Source of the DNA: Aegilops tauschii subsp. strangulata
Lineage: Eukaryota > Streptophyta > Magnoliopsida > Poales > Poaceae
Length of the DNA stretch: 64,000 nt
Direction: 5' to 3'
Assembly (NCBI RefSeq): GCF_002575655.3
Contig: NC_053036.3
Span: forward strand, 162,416,627 to 162,480,626
Shown: positions 10,747 through 22,749 of the stretch, piece after piece
How the letters are laid out: the number at the start of each line of letters is the position of its first letter
Numbering within the stretch: position 1 is the first letter of the stretch
Notes under the pieces: generated by a model
Told to the model about the DNA's origin: nothing
Seen by the model: only the letters and a program-made list of their open reading frames with translations
Database searches by the model: none
Position numbers and translations under genes: made by a program

Positions 10747-12447
10747 AAAGACAAGATTCATAATTGTTCTCACACAGTGCCTACTGTACCATATCATTTC
10801 TACAATTTATATTGAGCAATATAAGCCATAGAAACTAGAAACCAAGCAAACTATGCATTGAAAACAGAATCTGTCAAAAACAGAATAGTCTGTAATGATC
10901 TGAACAACAATCACACTTTTGTTACTCCAAAAATTCTGAAAAATTAGGACAACATTTTTGTATATCAATCATGTGTAAAAAATTCATAATTTTATCACTC
11001 TCCATTGAATTTAAACAATTCTGTGACTGGAAGCAAATGTTTCTATTTTTGCACAGAATCAAGTCAACTATCATCCACATTATCCCAAAGGCTTTACTTG
11101 GCACTTTATTGAAACAAAAACTATAAAACATGATTACTAAAGTAGGTTAGTCATGTGAACACACGAAGACAGGAAGGATAAATATTGGGTTGTCTCCCAA
11201 CAAGTGCTTTTCTTTAATACCTTTTTAGCTAGGCAGGATATTATAATCATACTCTTCCAAGCCCTATTCCGATGATAGTTTTATTCATACTCCAAAAGAT
11301 ATAAGTGAAGTTCATGGGGCGTTCTACAATTAATATAGATTTACCAACATCCAAGCTCAAAATATATAAGTGAAGCACACGAAGCATTCTATAAAACCGT
11401 ACTCAAATGATTTAAGTGAAGCACAAAGAGCATTCTATAAAGACATACTCAAAAGATTTAAGTGAAGCACAAAGGGCATTCTACAAATCAATGAAGGGCT
11501 ATCTCACACTAGTATGGAGCAAAAAGGAAAAGAATAGAAAAATAAACACAAAAGACGCATATTATGTGAACAAAACAAAAACTGAGGTATACCGATAATT
11601 GTTGAAGAAGAAAGATGGGATGCCAACCGGGGCATCCCCAAGCTTAGATGCTTGAGTATCCTTCAAATATTTACTTGGGGTGCCTTGGTCATCCCCAAGC
11701 TTGAACTCTTGCCTCTTCTTATTCTTCTCATATCGGTAACTTCCTCATTCTTCAAACACTTCATCCACACAAAACTTAACAAAAACCTTTGTGAGATCCA
11801 TTAGTATAATAAAGCAAATCACTACCTTTAGGTACTGTTGTAAACTCATTCCAGTTTCATATTAGCATTATATCTACTGTTTTCCAACTTCTTCATGGTT
11901 CATACCCCCCGATACTACCCATAGATTCATCAAAATAAGTGAACAACACATAGAAAACAGAATCTGTCAAGAACAGGACACTCTGTAGCAATCTGGAACT
12001 TTCGTATAATTATGTAACTCCAAAAATTCTAAAAAAATAGGAAATTCTAAAAAATTTCCTGAGAAGTAACATGTAAAAATTTCAAGATTTTGTCATGCTC
12101 CAGTAGAAAATAAAAATTCAAACACTACAGCAAAAGTTTCTGTTTTTCTGCTCCACACACCAAACAAGCAATTTAAACCTTCTAAAGCCAAACCTTGGCA
12201 CATTATTTTTATAATACAATGAATATATACAAGGGGATACTTATTTTTGAGAAACTTACATGAAAAATTCTACATTGTTCCATGAGCATGAACACAAGTG
12301 TTCAAGGTCGACCCTTTGTATTTTGCATAATTTTAATTTTTTTGTTTGTTTCACCCACAACTAAACAAAAACAAAAGGGAAAACAAAATCTACTTAGTGA
12401 AGAAAGCAAACAAGCATACACGAAAATATCAACCCCACGCTATTGCT

Positions 12448-12464
12448 CCCCGGCAACGGCGCCA
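12448..12464 (-). promoter_or_regulatory. Retrotransposon primer-binding site
   Basis: On the minus strand this reads TGGCGCCGTTGCCGGGG, directly after the 5' LTR with a 10-base gap. The same site occurs at 56956-56972 beside a related LTR. It would pair with the 3' end of a host tRNA to prime reverse transcription; the tRNA was not identified. Confidence 0.75.
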
Positions 12465-12474
12465 GAAAAGAGCT

Positions 12475-14818
12475 TGATAATCCTCAAGTGCAAGGAATCA
12501 TCATAGCAATTTCCAAAGGTGGAAGTGATAAGTATGGAGTGTCGAACCCACAAGGAGCTAAAGGTAAGATCAATATTCTCTCAAGTCCTAACTTCCACTA
12601 ATACGACTCTACGTACACCGAACATTTGCTTCCATCTAGAAATGAGAAATAAAACTATGTTGTGGGTATGAAGAGGATAAATTTGCATGATTTCAGCGAG
12701 CTAAAACATAAAAGTAGGTGCTATTAACATAAAGTTAGAATAAATTACTATATATTACAAATAGCGAGTGTGGAATAATGATGGATCGGTGTGCGGAGAG
12801 GCATAAGGGAGAGGCAATTGTTAACAAGATCGGTAGTCGTCATTGCAATTTCATATGAGGGAGAGGCATAAGCTAACATACTTTCTCTTCTTGGATCATA
12901 TGCACTTATGATTGGAACTCTAGCAAGCATCCGCAACTACTAAAGATCATTAAGGTAAAACCCAACCATAGCATTAAAGCATCAAGTCCCCTTTATCCCA
13001 TACGCAACAACCCCCTCACTCGGGTTTATGCTTCTGTCACTCAAGCAACCCACTATAAGCAAATCATGAACATATTGCAACACCCTACGACGGGAATCTT
13101 TCACATGTGCGCGCCACGGAAGGCACCATAGGACAGCACCAAAATAAAACATACAACTCAAACCAATCTAGATCAGCAATCAACCCAAAGGACAAAAGAA
13201 ATCTACTCAAAACATCATAGGATGGCAACCCATCATTGGATCATAATATGTGGCGTAAAGCACCATGTTCAAGTAGGGGATTACAGCGGGATGCGGGAGA
13301 GTGGACCGCATAAAAGAGATGAGGATGGTGATGATGATGATGATGTTAATGAAGATGATCACCGCGGCGATGGCTCCCCCGATGGCACTCCGGCGCCACC
13401 GAGAGAGAGGGGGGGAGCGGTTCTCCCCTTTGTGCTTCCTCCTCCATGGCCTCCCCCTTAGATGGGGAAAGGTTCTCCCTCTTGTCCTTCGCCTCCATGG
13501 CGATGTTGACCCCTCCGGCTTCCTCCTCCATGGCCTCCAATGATGTTGGCCCCCTTCGGTAGGGTGCCAGAGAGGGCCTAGATTGGTTTTTCGTGGCTAC
13601 TAAGTGGAACTCCCGATCTCTCTTCTGTTCTGGGGTTTTTAGGATTTATAGGAGGTGTTGGCGTTGGGGGCAAGTTAGGGAGGCCCACGAGGTGATGACA
13701 AGGACGGAGGGCGCGCCCTAGGCCCCCCACCCTTGTGGTGGCCCCGGGACTCCCCTTTGGTATCTTTTTGCTGCAGTATTTGTCATATTTCCCAAAAATA
13801 TTCTCTTACGGCCCATTCCGAGAACTTTTATTTCTGCACAAAAACAACACCATGGTAGTTCTGCTGAAAACAACGTCAGTCCGGGTTAGTTCTAAGGGAC
13901 AATTGCATTTTTACCCCTAGTTGGTTCCTACCCACGGGTTTTGCCCTTACTTTTCGAGCTTGCTCAGTTTTGCCCTTACGTTTTCCGTCGAGGTCCCTCG
14001 AATGCCCTTTGACCGTTTGACCAAAACTTTGAAAATTCATAACTAATTCATATGAACTCAGAAAAATAAAAATAAGTTATCAAAATGTTTGGATGAACAT
14101 TACCTTTATGTGGATATCATTTGCATTCAGGACAAAAGCACCTTTTAAACTAATCGAGGTAATTAATGTTATTAACATTATTAAAAATAAAAAGGTATAA
14201 ACAATATTTTTTTTCATGAATAAAAATTACATGCAAATGTAGGTGATGTTTTCTGAACATCCTATTTGCATTTTTCTGAGTTTGTATCAACTTGTTATGA
14301 AGTTTCCAAAGAATGGTCAAAGTCGTTAGAACATTCTTAACAAGATGATACGAACTCAGAAAAATGCAAATAAGATATATGGATGTTTAGAAAACATCAC
14401 CTACATTTGCATGTAATTTTTATTCATGAAAAACATATTGTTTACCTTTATATTTTTAATAATGTTAATAACATTAATTACCTCAGGTAGTTTAAAGGGT
14501 GCTTTTGTCCTGAATGCAAATGATATGCACATAAAGGTAATGTTTATCTGAACATTTTGATATCTTATTTGCATTTTTCTGAGTTCATATGAATTAGTTA
14601 TAAATTTTCAAAGTTTTGGTCAAATGGTCAAAGGGCATTCGAGGGACCTCGACAGAAAAAGTAAGGGCAAAACTGAGCAAGCTCGAAAAGTAAGGGCAAA
14701 ACCTGTGGGTAGGAACCAACTAGGGGTAAAAATGCAATTGTCCCTTCAAAATCATATGGAATTGTTGTAAACATGGTAGTAATACTTCATAAATTATAGA
14801 TATGTCGGAGACGTATCA
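12475..14818 (-). repeat. 5' LTR of the fragment, 2344 bp including an inserted foldback
   Basis: The LTR runs from TGATAATCC to GACGTATCA on the plus strand. Subtracting the 853-bp foldback leaves about 1491 bp, matching the 1482-1512 bp of three related LTRs at 34325, 43181 and 56984. It includes a Ser/Pro/Gly-coding GC-rich block near 13300-13560 that generates spurious open frames. Confidence 0.75.
13894..14746. mobile_element. Foldback (long inverted repeat) MITE, 853 bp
   Basis: The sequence is an imperfect palindrome over its whole length. It starts aagggacaattgcattttta and ends with the reverse complement; each arm is about 400 bases and the centre is near 14300-14340. Paired landmarks include gcccttac..gtaagggc, ccctttgaccgtttgacc with its mirror, and catcacctacatttgca with its mirror. 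No ORF is present. It interrupts an LTR. No clear target-site duplication was found, so the superfamily stays open; Mutator-like or a foldback element are options. Confidence 0.85.
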
Positions 14819-15315
14819 AAGGGCGGGCGCGGCATTAATCTGGGGAAAATAGCAGGAGCTGAAGCTGGCACGGTGCAGCGTTGGCTTGAGGCGGAGCGCG
14901 TACGACGGCAGAGAGCGACATCGTCCAACTTCAAACCTGAGCTCCTCGAGGTGATCTAGGGCGGGCGATAAGAACCACTTGTCGAACTTGGCTTGGAGCT
15001 TGCAGTTGGTACTGAACATGCGGATGTCAAGGCGTCTGGCTGGCCCAGGGTGCGATGAAAGGATCTTGGAGACTGTGGCCATGCGTTTGCAATCCCCGTC
15101 ATAGAGGAAGCTGCCGACAGTGAGGTTGAGGGGGATGCGGCGCCAGAGGGGGCGCCACCACCAGGAGAGCAGGGTGGTCCGCACAACAGATTTGGTGGGG
15201 AGGAGGCCGATGATGACAAGCAGCATGTCGTCGGGGAGGCTACTGATGAAGTCCAGGCTCGCGGATGCGGTTTTGGCTCGAGCCGCCTCCGCTTATTGGC
15301 TGCCTCGCCGTCCAT
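14819..15315 (-). pseudogene. F-box gene 5' fragment, frameshifted and truncated
   Basis: Read on the minus strand, ATG at 15315 starts MDGEAANKRRRLEP. A shift of frame then leads into LDFISSLPDDMLLVIIGLLP followed by KSVVRTTLLS..WRPLWR, a standard F-box (LPDD, L...LP.K..VRT..LS..W). The frame continues about 100 residues through ILSSHPGPARRLDI and LEELRFEV, typical of the LRR/FBD-linked F-box class that supplies substrate receptors for SCF ubiquitin ligases. It stops abruptly at the LTR end at 14818. Between the ATG and the F-box the frame shifts, so this is a pseudogene even apart from truncation. The remaining 3' half is not in this window. Confidence 0.8.
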
Positions 15316-15741
15316 CTCAGCCGGCGGCGACGCCGGTGTACACGTGTGCTGGTGTGTATTGTGTGCTGGATGTGCGCGAGTGCGTCCTTGTGTGCGTACC
15401 GCCGCGCAGTGGTGAAGTGTGCGCGAGTGCGTCGTTCATGCGGAAGAAGTGTGCCCTCTTTTTACTAGTGTGCGTGGTGCTACCGCGAGTGGTTTCAAGT
15501 TTGTTTACTTCACCGCGTGTCATATGGGCCTCTAATTTACTTATTTTCACCCACAGCCACATGGGCCATCACACGAAGAGAGAGAACGCGAGTTGACAAG
15601 GCAGCATGTGGACTGGTTGACCGGTCAACTAAACAATATACGGAGCTATACACTGACACAGTTACCGTACAATCCCTCGGTATAGAGAGTTCGAGTGAGA
15701 GGGGAGGCCCGTGAGAGATAGTCGAGAGAGAGAAAGAACTA
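15316..15741. other. Upstream flank of the F-box fragment
   Basis: GC-rich then mixed sequence with gtgtgcgagtgcgt repeats. It is presumably the old promoter or leader of the F-box gene. No separate gene was found. Confidence 0.4.
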
Positions 15742-15986
15742 CTCCCTCCATTTGATAATGTAGTGCCTATATTTTTTTAAGTCAAACTTTTGAAACTTTG
15801 ACCAAGTTTATAAAGAAATTACTTATATCTACAATACCGAAGATAAATGATAGTATGAAGTAAGTACATGTTGTGATGAATCTAATGATCGTTCGATATG
15901 TAAATGTTTTTCTCCAAATATACCAGGTCAAACTTTTTTGAGGTTGGACTTTTCAAAACATCCATATGTTTATGGACGTGAGAGAG
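15742..15986. mobile_element. Stowaway-type MITE, 245 bp
   Basis: The element starts CTCCCTCCATTTGATAATG and ends ACGTGAGAGAG, flanked on both sides by TA (15740-15741 and 15987-15988), the Stowaway/mariner target duplication. The interior includes gtcaaacttttgaaactttg with a near mirror copy near the other end. Confidence 0.8.
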
Positions 15987-16686
15987 TACCTAACTAGAGA
16001 GATAGTGTGTGTGTGAAATAGAAAGAGTGAGTGAAAAAGTGTGTGTGAGTGTGTGAAAGAGACATGGACAACACACGATAAAGTAGAGAAAAAGCGTGTG
16101 TGTCTTATGCAAACATGTCACACATGCATCTTCGACAACGGAAGCGAGGTGAGGAGATAGTGTGTGGTTGTTTGCAACCTAGAGAGAAAGACCCCTAGCA
16201 CATGGCCAAGAGAGGTCTGACAAACAAGGGAGAGAGGTCGAGAGAGACGTATGGAGAAAATGCAGACATGGGGAGGAGAGAGTGTATGTTTGTGACAGAG
16301 AGATCCCTTGGAGATTGTGATGGGACTACATGGCTGGGATATCGAGTGACAAGGTGTGTGCACAATAGAAGATACCCCAAGAGATATCGAGATAGACATA
16401 TGGATGGAAGGAGACAATATGTGTGTTCCTGATGGCTAGTGAGAGATAGTCATACTTAGGGGGGAGTGCGTGCGCCTATGATGGAGTGAGGGATTATGGT
16501 ACTTAGGGGGGTGCCTGTCACATAGAGAGAGAAAATGGGCGGAGAGTGTTAGATGGGTCTATGTAGCGCGGGCGAGATATGTGTATGTGTGAACCAGGGA
16601 AATATAAAGTTTGAGAGAGATAGAGGAGCCCCGATACGGTTGAGTGGTGCGTCAGATAGCTGAGAGGGGGAAAGAGATACCACATC

Positions 16687-16930
16687 CGCTCGATAATGCA
16701 GTGCATATAAATTTTTTAGAAGTCAAACTTTGGAAATTTTGACCAGGTTTACGCAGATATTATTTATATCTACAATACCAAAGATACATCATACGAAACT
16801 ACATCTCATGATGAATCTAATGATATATATTTGCAGTTCTAGATGTAAATGTTTTTCTCCACGTACATGGTCAAACTCTCTGATGTTTGACTTTTCAATA
16901 AATCTATATGCTATGGACCGAAGAGAGTGC
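16687..16930. mobile_element. Eroded second copy of the Stowaway MITE
   Basis: This matches the MITE at 15742-15986 along its length (ataatgcagtgc, atctacaataccaaagat, gatgaatctaatgat, gtaaatgtttttctcca) but both termini have decayed and the flanking TA is lost. Its position in unit B shows that it arose by the tandem duplication and is not an independent insertion. Confidence 0.75.
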
Positions 16931-17655
16931 CTAAGTCGAGAGAGATCAAGTGTGTGTGAAGGAGAATGAGTGAGTGTGCAAAAGAGTGTGTGTGTGTGTG
17001 TGAAAGATAAAGGGAGAACAATCAGTAAATTAGAGAGAGTGTGTGTGTTTGTTTCTTATGCAAAGATATCATGTATGCATCTCCGAGATTGAAAAGCAAG
17101 GTGACGAGATACACGAAGATAGATAGTGCGTGATTGTTTGCCACGGAGAGAGACACCCCTATAGCTCATGTCCAATAGAGGTCTGGCCAACAAGGGACAA
17201 ATGTCAAGAGGGACGCATGGAGAAGATGGACGCATGGGGAGGGAGAGAGGGTGTGTTTGTGATAGAGAGACCCCCTCGAGATCGTGAGGGGACTATATGG
17301 GTGGGAGATCGAGGGATGAGGTGCGTGTGCGATAGAAAGATGCCCCGAGAGAAATCGAGATAGACCATGCACATGTTTGTGATGGAGACTAAGAATTAGC
17401 TAGTCATATACATATAGGGGGGACTGCGTGTGCCTACGGTTGAGTGAGAGACCATCATACTTGGCTAGGCGTGAGATTGTGTGTGTGCGTGTGTGAGATG
17501 GAGAGAGAATGAGGGAGAGAGAGAGAGAGTTTTAGATGGGTCTATCGAGTGCGAGTGAGATATGCATGTGTATGTGTGACCCTGGGAGATGGAGAGTTTG
17601 AGAGAGAGAGGGAAGAGCTCTGAGACGGCAGAGTGGTGCGTGAGAGAGTTACGGG

Positions 17656-18561
17656 CAATGCGCGAGGGAATTTGTGTGCGTACGATGAGTGCACCCAAGG
17701 TATTTAGCTTGGACTAGAGAATCATACATAGTGTGCCAGAGAGACCTACATGGAGTGTGCATGCGAACTAGAAAGACCCCCCACACACACAGATAGAGAG
17801 AGAGAGAGGGAGAGGGACCAACAAGGTTTGTGTTTGGATGCGTGCGATAGAATTGAAGATTGTCGGCGAGAGAGAGAGAGAACAGGAGTCCGGGAGAGGG
17901 GGAGGTCGCGTTTATGCATCAAAGACTGATATAAACCTTGTTTCGATATAAATTTGCATTCAAATATTTGAATTGGAGAACATGTTGTCTGCAATCCACA
18001 CATGAACGGAGATATGCGTATCAAACAAGTTCATTAATTTGACTTTCAACATGTTCATGGAGTACTATAATACTGTACAACATGCTACTCGATTGAAGTG
18101 TTCAAATTTGGATTTAGTCCACTATTTTGACCTGGTGAATGAGCTATTTCATTGAATCGGGATATTTCATTTTGGGTTTGATTCCCATTTTTGAGTGGGT
18201 CAACTATTTGTCATATAGTAAATCGTTAGCAATGAGCATGTAAAAACACATTAGTCCCGAGCATCATCTCACCATCTAAAAAAGAAGTGGCAAGCTAATA
18301 TTTCAAAATTTGATTCGAATCGACTTGGTAAGACGTGGATGCTCGTTCTCCCAAAATCTGAACAAACCGCTAAACACCCTCTGGTCGGTGGAATTCGCCC
18401 GAGCAAATAAATGGGAGACGCGAAATTACCGACCTATGTGGGACACACATCAATTGGCCTGTTGTACATAGAGGGTAGGTTCATAACTTCATCCGAGCGT
18501 GCCTTCTCCTCAGCCGAATGACAGGTGCCGAATAATTCATAAACCATGGGCGCAGAACACT
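17656..18561. other. Unassigned region with GA microsatellite tracts
   Basis: Imperfect (ga)n and (ca)n tracts occupy 17500-17890. Then AT-rich sequence to about 18350 has no ORF of note, followed by a more mixed stretch that leads into the 44-bp repeats. No gene is recognised. Confidence 0.4.
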
Positions 18562-18728
18562 CTCTCCTCGCCTGAAATCGCTTGCGCCGACTAATTTAAA
18601 ACACACCCTCCTCGCCCGAAATCGCTCGCGCTCACTATTTCAAAACACGCCCTCCTCGCCCGAAATCGCTCGCGCACACTATTTCAAAACACGCCCTCCT
18701 CGCCCGAGATCGCTCGCGCCCACTATTT
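18562..18728 (+). repeat. Tandem repeat, period about 44 bp, four copies
   Basis: The unit is ctcctcgcccgaaatcgctc followed by gcgc, cactatttcaaaacacgc. Four copies run head to tail, with small changes between copies (gcc-gact, gct-cact, gca-cact, gcc-cact). They lie about 120-280 bases upstream of the gene-like exon starting at 18848, where a promoter would be expected. Confidence 0.85.
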
Positions 18729-18847
18729 GGGAGCAAAGTTACTCTAATATCCCCGACCCTCAGTATAGAGACCCAAGCCCAGAAGCCTAAAGGCAGGGGT
18801 AGAACTGTAAGTCCCCCCCACATCTCAGACAAATGCGTCTGTAAGAC

Positions 18848-21800
18848 ATGGTTCCCCCTCCCAATTCCCCATTCATACATCGTTGGCGCAAAATCACCTT
18901 CTCCCCGGAAGCTCCCTTCTCCCCAGCCGCGCAACCTCAGCCCCTCCTCCATGGTGCCCCCACCGCACCAAATTCACCGCCGCCCTCCTCCCCAATGCCG
19001 GAGACGCTGTCCATTTGCCGTTGTGCACTAGGCCATGTGCTTCTTACTTCGTGCTGCCGGAGCTGCCTCGACGACGGCCGCATGAACCGTCCCGAAGCCA
19101 ATTCACTCATGCCGTTGTGCATGGCATCGGAGCAACTCCAACTTCGGAAGCGTCCAGGGCCCCGGCGCTGCTTCCTCGTAGCCGTCGACCGTCGCGACAT
19201 CTCTGCTCTCCTGCCATCGATAGCCAGCGCAATCACGCCGCCCTCACCGACTCGGCAGCTGGAGCTGCCTACTTCACCGGGCCGCAAGATAGGTCATACA
19301 CTCATCTTAAATCACTTTATTTAGGCATCGATTGTCTGAATTTTTATTCTTGGCCTATCAATTCCCAATGGGAAGCAGCACCCCTCGAGGCGGCGGAGCT
19401 CCTAGGCTGCCAGTTGGCTGGTGTCTAACATAAGGGTGCGGGGGAGTAAGTTCATCGTGGAAGCAGCATTTAGGTGGCTATCTTAGAGTTGTGTGGGTTG
19501 AAGGTAATGCCGCCGCCGGATCTGGATGAAGACGAGTCTTTGTGGATTAGCCGGGGCGGCGCAACCACGACAGTGTCGTGGGGCAGGGAGCGGGGTTTTG
19601 GTCGGAGCTCTCACGGCCAGGGATGGCGGAGGCAGGCTGCTCTGCCAGTGGTCGCTGGCTCTTCTGGGAAGATTCCGAACAGTGTCAGCGGGAGGCACAA
19701 GACGACCATGAAGCCATCCGGCGTAGATTGGACAGTACCAAAATAAAATAAAATCATGTGACCCCAATTTAGTTTTCAGTCAATAGACGTGCGACCACTC
19801 TCGTACCTTTCTATTGATCTCTCAGGGTATTTCTTCAGATCAGAGATATGTATTGTTCTTAACATTTTGCATTTTCTGCATCTTTAGCCACACCATCTTC
19901 CTTCTCACCGCAGCTGCTCCAACAAGGGAAGCATACACCAGAAGGGAGCTATAGTCCCCACTCAACAGTTCCTTGCATCGAATGTGTGTGCTCGACATGG
20001 ACCGCCGCAACAACTGCAGGGCCATCGACAAGTCGGCACATGATGCTCACTCCTATGGATGGCAGCCAGATAGGTTGTACCCTCATCTTACTTGTGTGCA
20101 ACATTTATGGCTTTGTTATTCATCTAAGGATGGAAAATAGATTATCACATTTCACTGTATAGTCACGCTGATCTCTTAAGAGTCTTGTTCAGGAGTTAAC
20201 CCTGTTCCATAGTTCAGATAAGGGACTTGTTCTTTAGGTAACATTGTTCCATAGTTATCATCCATCAGCCAATGTTATCCCACAGGCTGGTGATTATACC
20301 ACTTCTAGTATTACCTATGTTGTTCTTTAATACTTTTGTGTGCCATCTAGTTAATGTCGAGTACAAGCGATACATATTCTGTTGCTTTCATCTGTGTTCT
20401 CCCTTTAGTTTTTGAGACCTGTTGCTGCTAGTTAAGCCTAGTCCTACTATTTATGTCGTCTCCTATAGGCACTCATTACATCAATCTAACTCCTAGTTGT
20501 CTTCCATGCATGTCAGATATAATTTCACACACTGATATATCCACAAGAACCTCACGGAGCAACGTAACAGCCAACAAACTTAACGTCAATGATACCCAAT
20601 ATGATGGAACATGTAAAGGCAGTTCTTCAGAAGACTTGCAAAAAGATGTCGAATCCTATTCACCCCACAAGGTCCTTGCTCTAACTTGGCCCGTGATATG
20701 GGTACAACATGCATATAATGTCATGGAGTGCATCTACTCTATTGCAATGCCATGTGCTTAGCCTGCTGATCATGCATGTAAGTATGTCATACATTCCTAT
20801 TTTTCAGTACCTATTCCATTCATGATAACATGTTTTCAAATTCAAGTACTGTCATTCTACTTTGTCGCAATGCCATCTCCTTAGTTTGGACATCATGCTT
20901 CTGAATATATTATGCATTGTTATTCATCAGTATGTACTTCATCTATCTACCATTTTTTCTACATTTAAGTGTTGTTCTAGTGGTCTGTTGCCATGCCATC
21001 TTAGTTTCCCAATCATACACACATATGTTGCCTTAGTGTTTTTCTATATGTAATCCGCTATCATACAGTTTTACATTCAACTAGTGTTTTTTTACTTTGT
21101 TGTCCTGTCGTATCCCTAGATCTTACATCATACTCCCTCCGTCCGGATTATATGTCACAGAAATGGATAAAACTAGATGTATCTAGAACTGATATACGCC
21201 TAGACACATCCATTTATTTCTGGATGGAGGGAATACATGTCAATATGTCATGCCTTTCTATTCTTCAGTACTTATTCCATCTCTCTATTGTAGCATGTTT
21301 TGTAACTGAAGCACCATTCTTCTATATAAGGCATGCAAGGGGAAGACGGCTGTTAGAATCTGAAGGGTTACAAACAAGGTCTTTGCAAAAGATCGAAACG
21401 CCAGGAGATAGTAAATCAACTCCAGTGTTCATAGATACTTCTCCAGCATAGAGAAACCCCACTCCTACTGATAATACGCAGATTCAAGTGGCCAAAGAAC
21501 TAGTCCACTCCAGTCCAGCAAAAATATGTCAACTCCATTCTAAAAAGAGTGTGCGTTTCCTCACATCATGAAATTTTATAGCATTCAGATCATATTTTCT
21601 ACATGTTTCTTAGCCATCTCTCTTTAGAAAATAAGCTTAAAGGATTGAAGACTTTCTAAACTGGGATTGTGTTCGAGGAAAGTATCTTGTGGGAATTCAC
21701 TGTGCTCCAATTCTGATGTAAGTACCCATTGTATATCACTAAACTTTTACATCAGCATGTATTTTGTTACTCGGCGTGAATCCAACCTTTATCTGATCTA

Positions 21801-22554
21801 AATTTACTTGTAGCAAAATGTATAATTAAAGGCGACAACGTTGATTTTTGTGAGGAAAACTGCCTGGTACTTTTGCATGCTGGGCTGCATGAGTGTACTA
21901 TCTCATATCATGCACATTACTAAATTGTAGTGCTGTTCTGGTTGCCCAATCATTCATTGTGTCAATATTCCTTTCCTATTACCTTACCTGGCTGATGATA
22001 GCTGTGCCATATTGTGTTAATTTGGTGTAGGCTGGTGTGGTCTGGTTGCCCAAATGTTCGTTGTGTCAATGTTGCTTTCCTATTATCTGACCTGGCCAAT
22101 GATAGCAATGCTAGTGTGTTAATTTGGTGCAAGCTGCTGAAGATAAGAAGGGAAAGTCTGAAAACAACAAAGCAACCCCATTGTTTCTTACCAATAAATC
22201 TAGGCCAGGTAATATGGCAATAACTCTTGATTAAGCTGTTTGGTTACCCTCCTAATTTATATTATGATGCAGTGGTCGATACACTCTACACTATCAGTAA
22301 TACAAGGATGCCAAAATCGCCATCTGAATCTGTTGACTTTCCTCTTTCTCGAATCCAACGGAAAATATGTTTGTGAACGAATTACTGGCTAAAGCAACCA
22401 TGGTAATCGTGGAGGAATCAGAGGTGCACATTCTTGCGCAACAACAGCTCATCATTGATTTCAGAGACAGTGTAGCAAAGAAGGAAGAACTTGCTCACGT
22501 GCTTATGGGCGCCATCCGCGCTGAGGTTGCAGATTGTGAGGTTGTAGATCATTA
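18848..22554 (+). pseudogene. Gene-like exons inside the second CACTA element, unknown product
   Basis: A GC-rich block (18848-19295) with long open frames in two registers is followed by AT-rich intron-like DNA and smaller exon-like islands. These include 20530-20672, with NKLNVNDTQYDGTCKGSS in frame before a gtccttg donor-like site, and 21340-21451, with RLLESEGLQTRSLQKIETPG. A last island at about 22340-22554 has LLAKATMVIVEESEVHILAQ and IIDFRDSVAKKEELAHVL in frame to TAG. The last island looks helical, probably coiled coil. A phrase 'agataggt...actcatctta' occurs at both 19280 and 20065, suggesting a duplicated exon boundary. I could not build one continuous model and recognise no family. 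It is probably a host gene captured by, or long resident in, this CACTA lineage. Confidence 0.35.
21133..21233. mobile_element. Stowaway MITE, 101 bp
   Basis: CTCCCTCCGTCCGGATTATA at the left and ctggatggagggaa at the right form inverted ends, flanked by TA at 21131-21132 and 21234-21235. The interior contains ctagatgtatctaga and 'tacgcctagacac', common in Triticeae Stowaway elements. It lies in an intron-like part of the gene-like region. Confidence 0.85.
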
Positions 22555-22749
22555 GGTTCTGCTCATTTATTTGCACTGGTATCAATCTTTGATTTCCCAG
22601 TGTATGTAATTTCCTGTAATATATGCTGGATGTGCAACGTTTTTCCTTGTATGCCGTATGTTTGCTTAGCGCGCCTCGCATTCCAGCTAACTGGTCGCTG
22701 GGAAGGCAAAAAAGCAGTGAAATTATTAGTTAGCATGAACAGTCGTGGG

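Larger units (their letters stand above)
10747..14818 (-). mobile_element. LTR retrotransposon fragment: internal part plus 5' LTR (minus strand)
   Basis: Read on the minus strand this is a 5' LTR (14818 to 12475), a primer-binding site, and about 1.7 kb of leader cut off at 10746. The LTR begins TGATACGTCTCCG and ends with the complement of tgataatcctcaag. Internal sequence shares the 'agtgaagcac..agcattctataa' and 'ccccaagctt' motifs with the element at 43181-58495, so both belong to one family. No gag or pol is visible. The 3' LTR is absent from the window. The five bases after 14818 are aaggg; a matching target-site duplication cannot be checked. Confidence 0.75.
15700..17655 (+). repeat. 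Tandem segmental duplication, two units of about 950 bp
   Basis: Unit A (about 15740-16680) and unit B (about 16685-17650) carry the same landmarks in the same order: a MITE, a gtgtgtgtgaaa tract, ttatgcaaa, 'gcatctyyga', 'agagaaagaccccta', a 'ccaatagaggtctg'-like motif, 'ggtgtgtgcacaatag', a 'gagtgcgtgcgcctatg'-like motif, 'ttagatgggtctat', and 'gagtggtgcgt'. The copies differ by many substitutions and indels, so the duplication is old. No coding function is seen. Confidence 0.8.

Noticed and set aside
15760..15765. GTAGTG that could be a CACTA terminus
   Set aside because: It lies inside a Stowaway MITE with TA flanks and no subterminal repeats.
19483..19767. Minus-strand 94-codon open frame
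   Set aside because: Opposite to plus-strand gene-like text, no domain, and not continued by splice sites.
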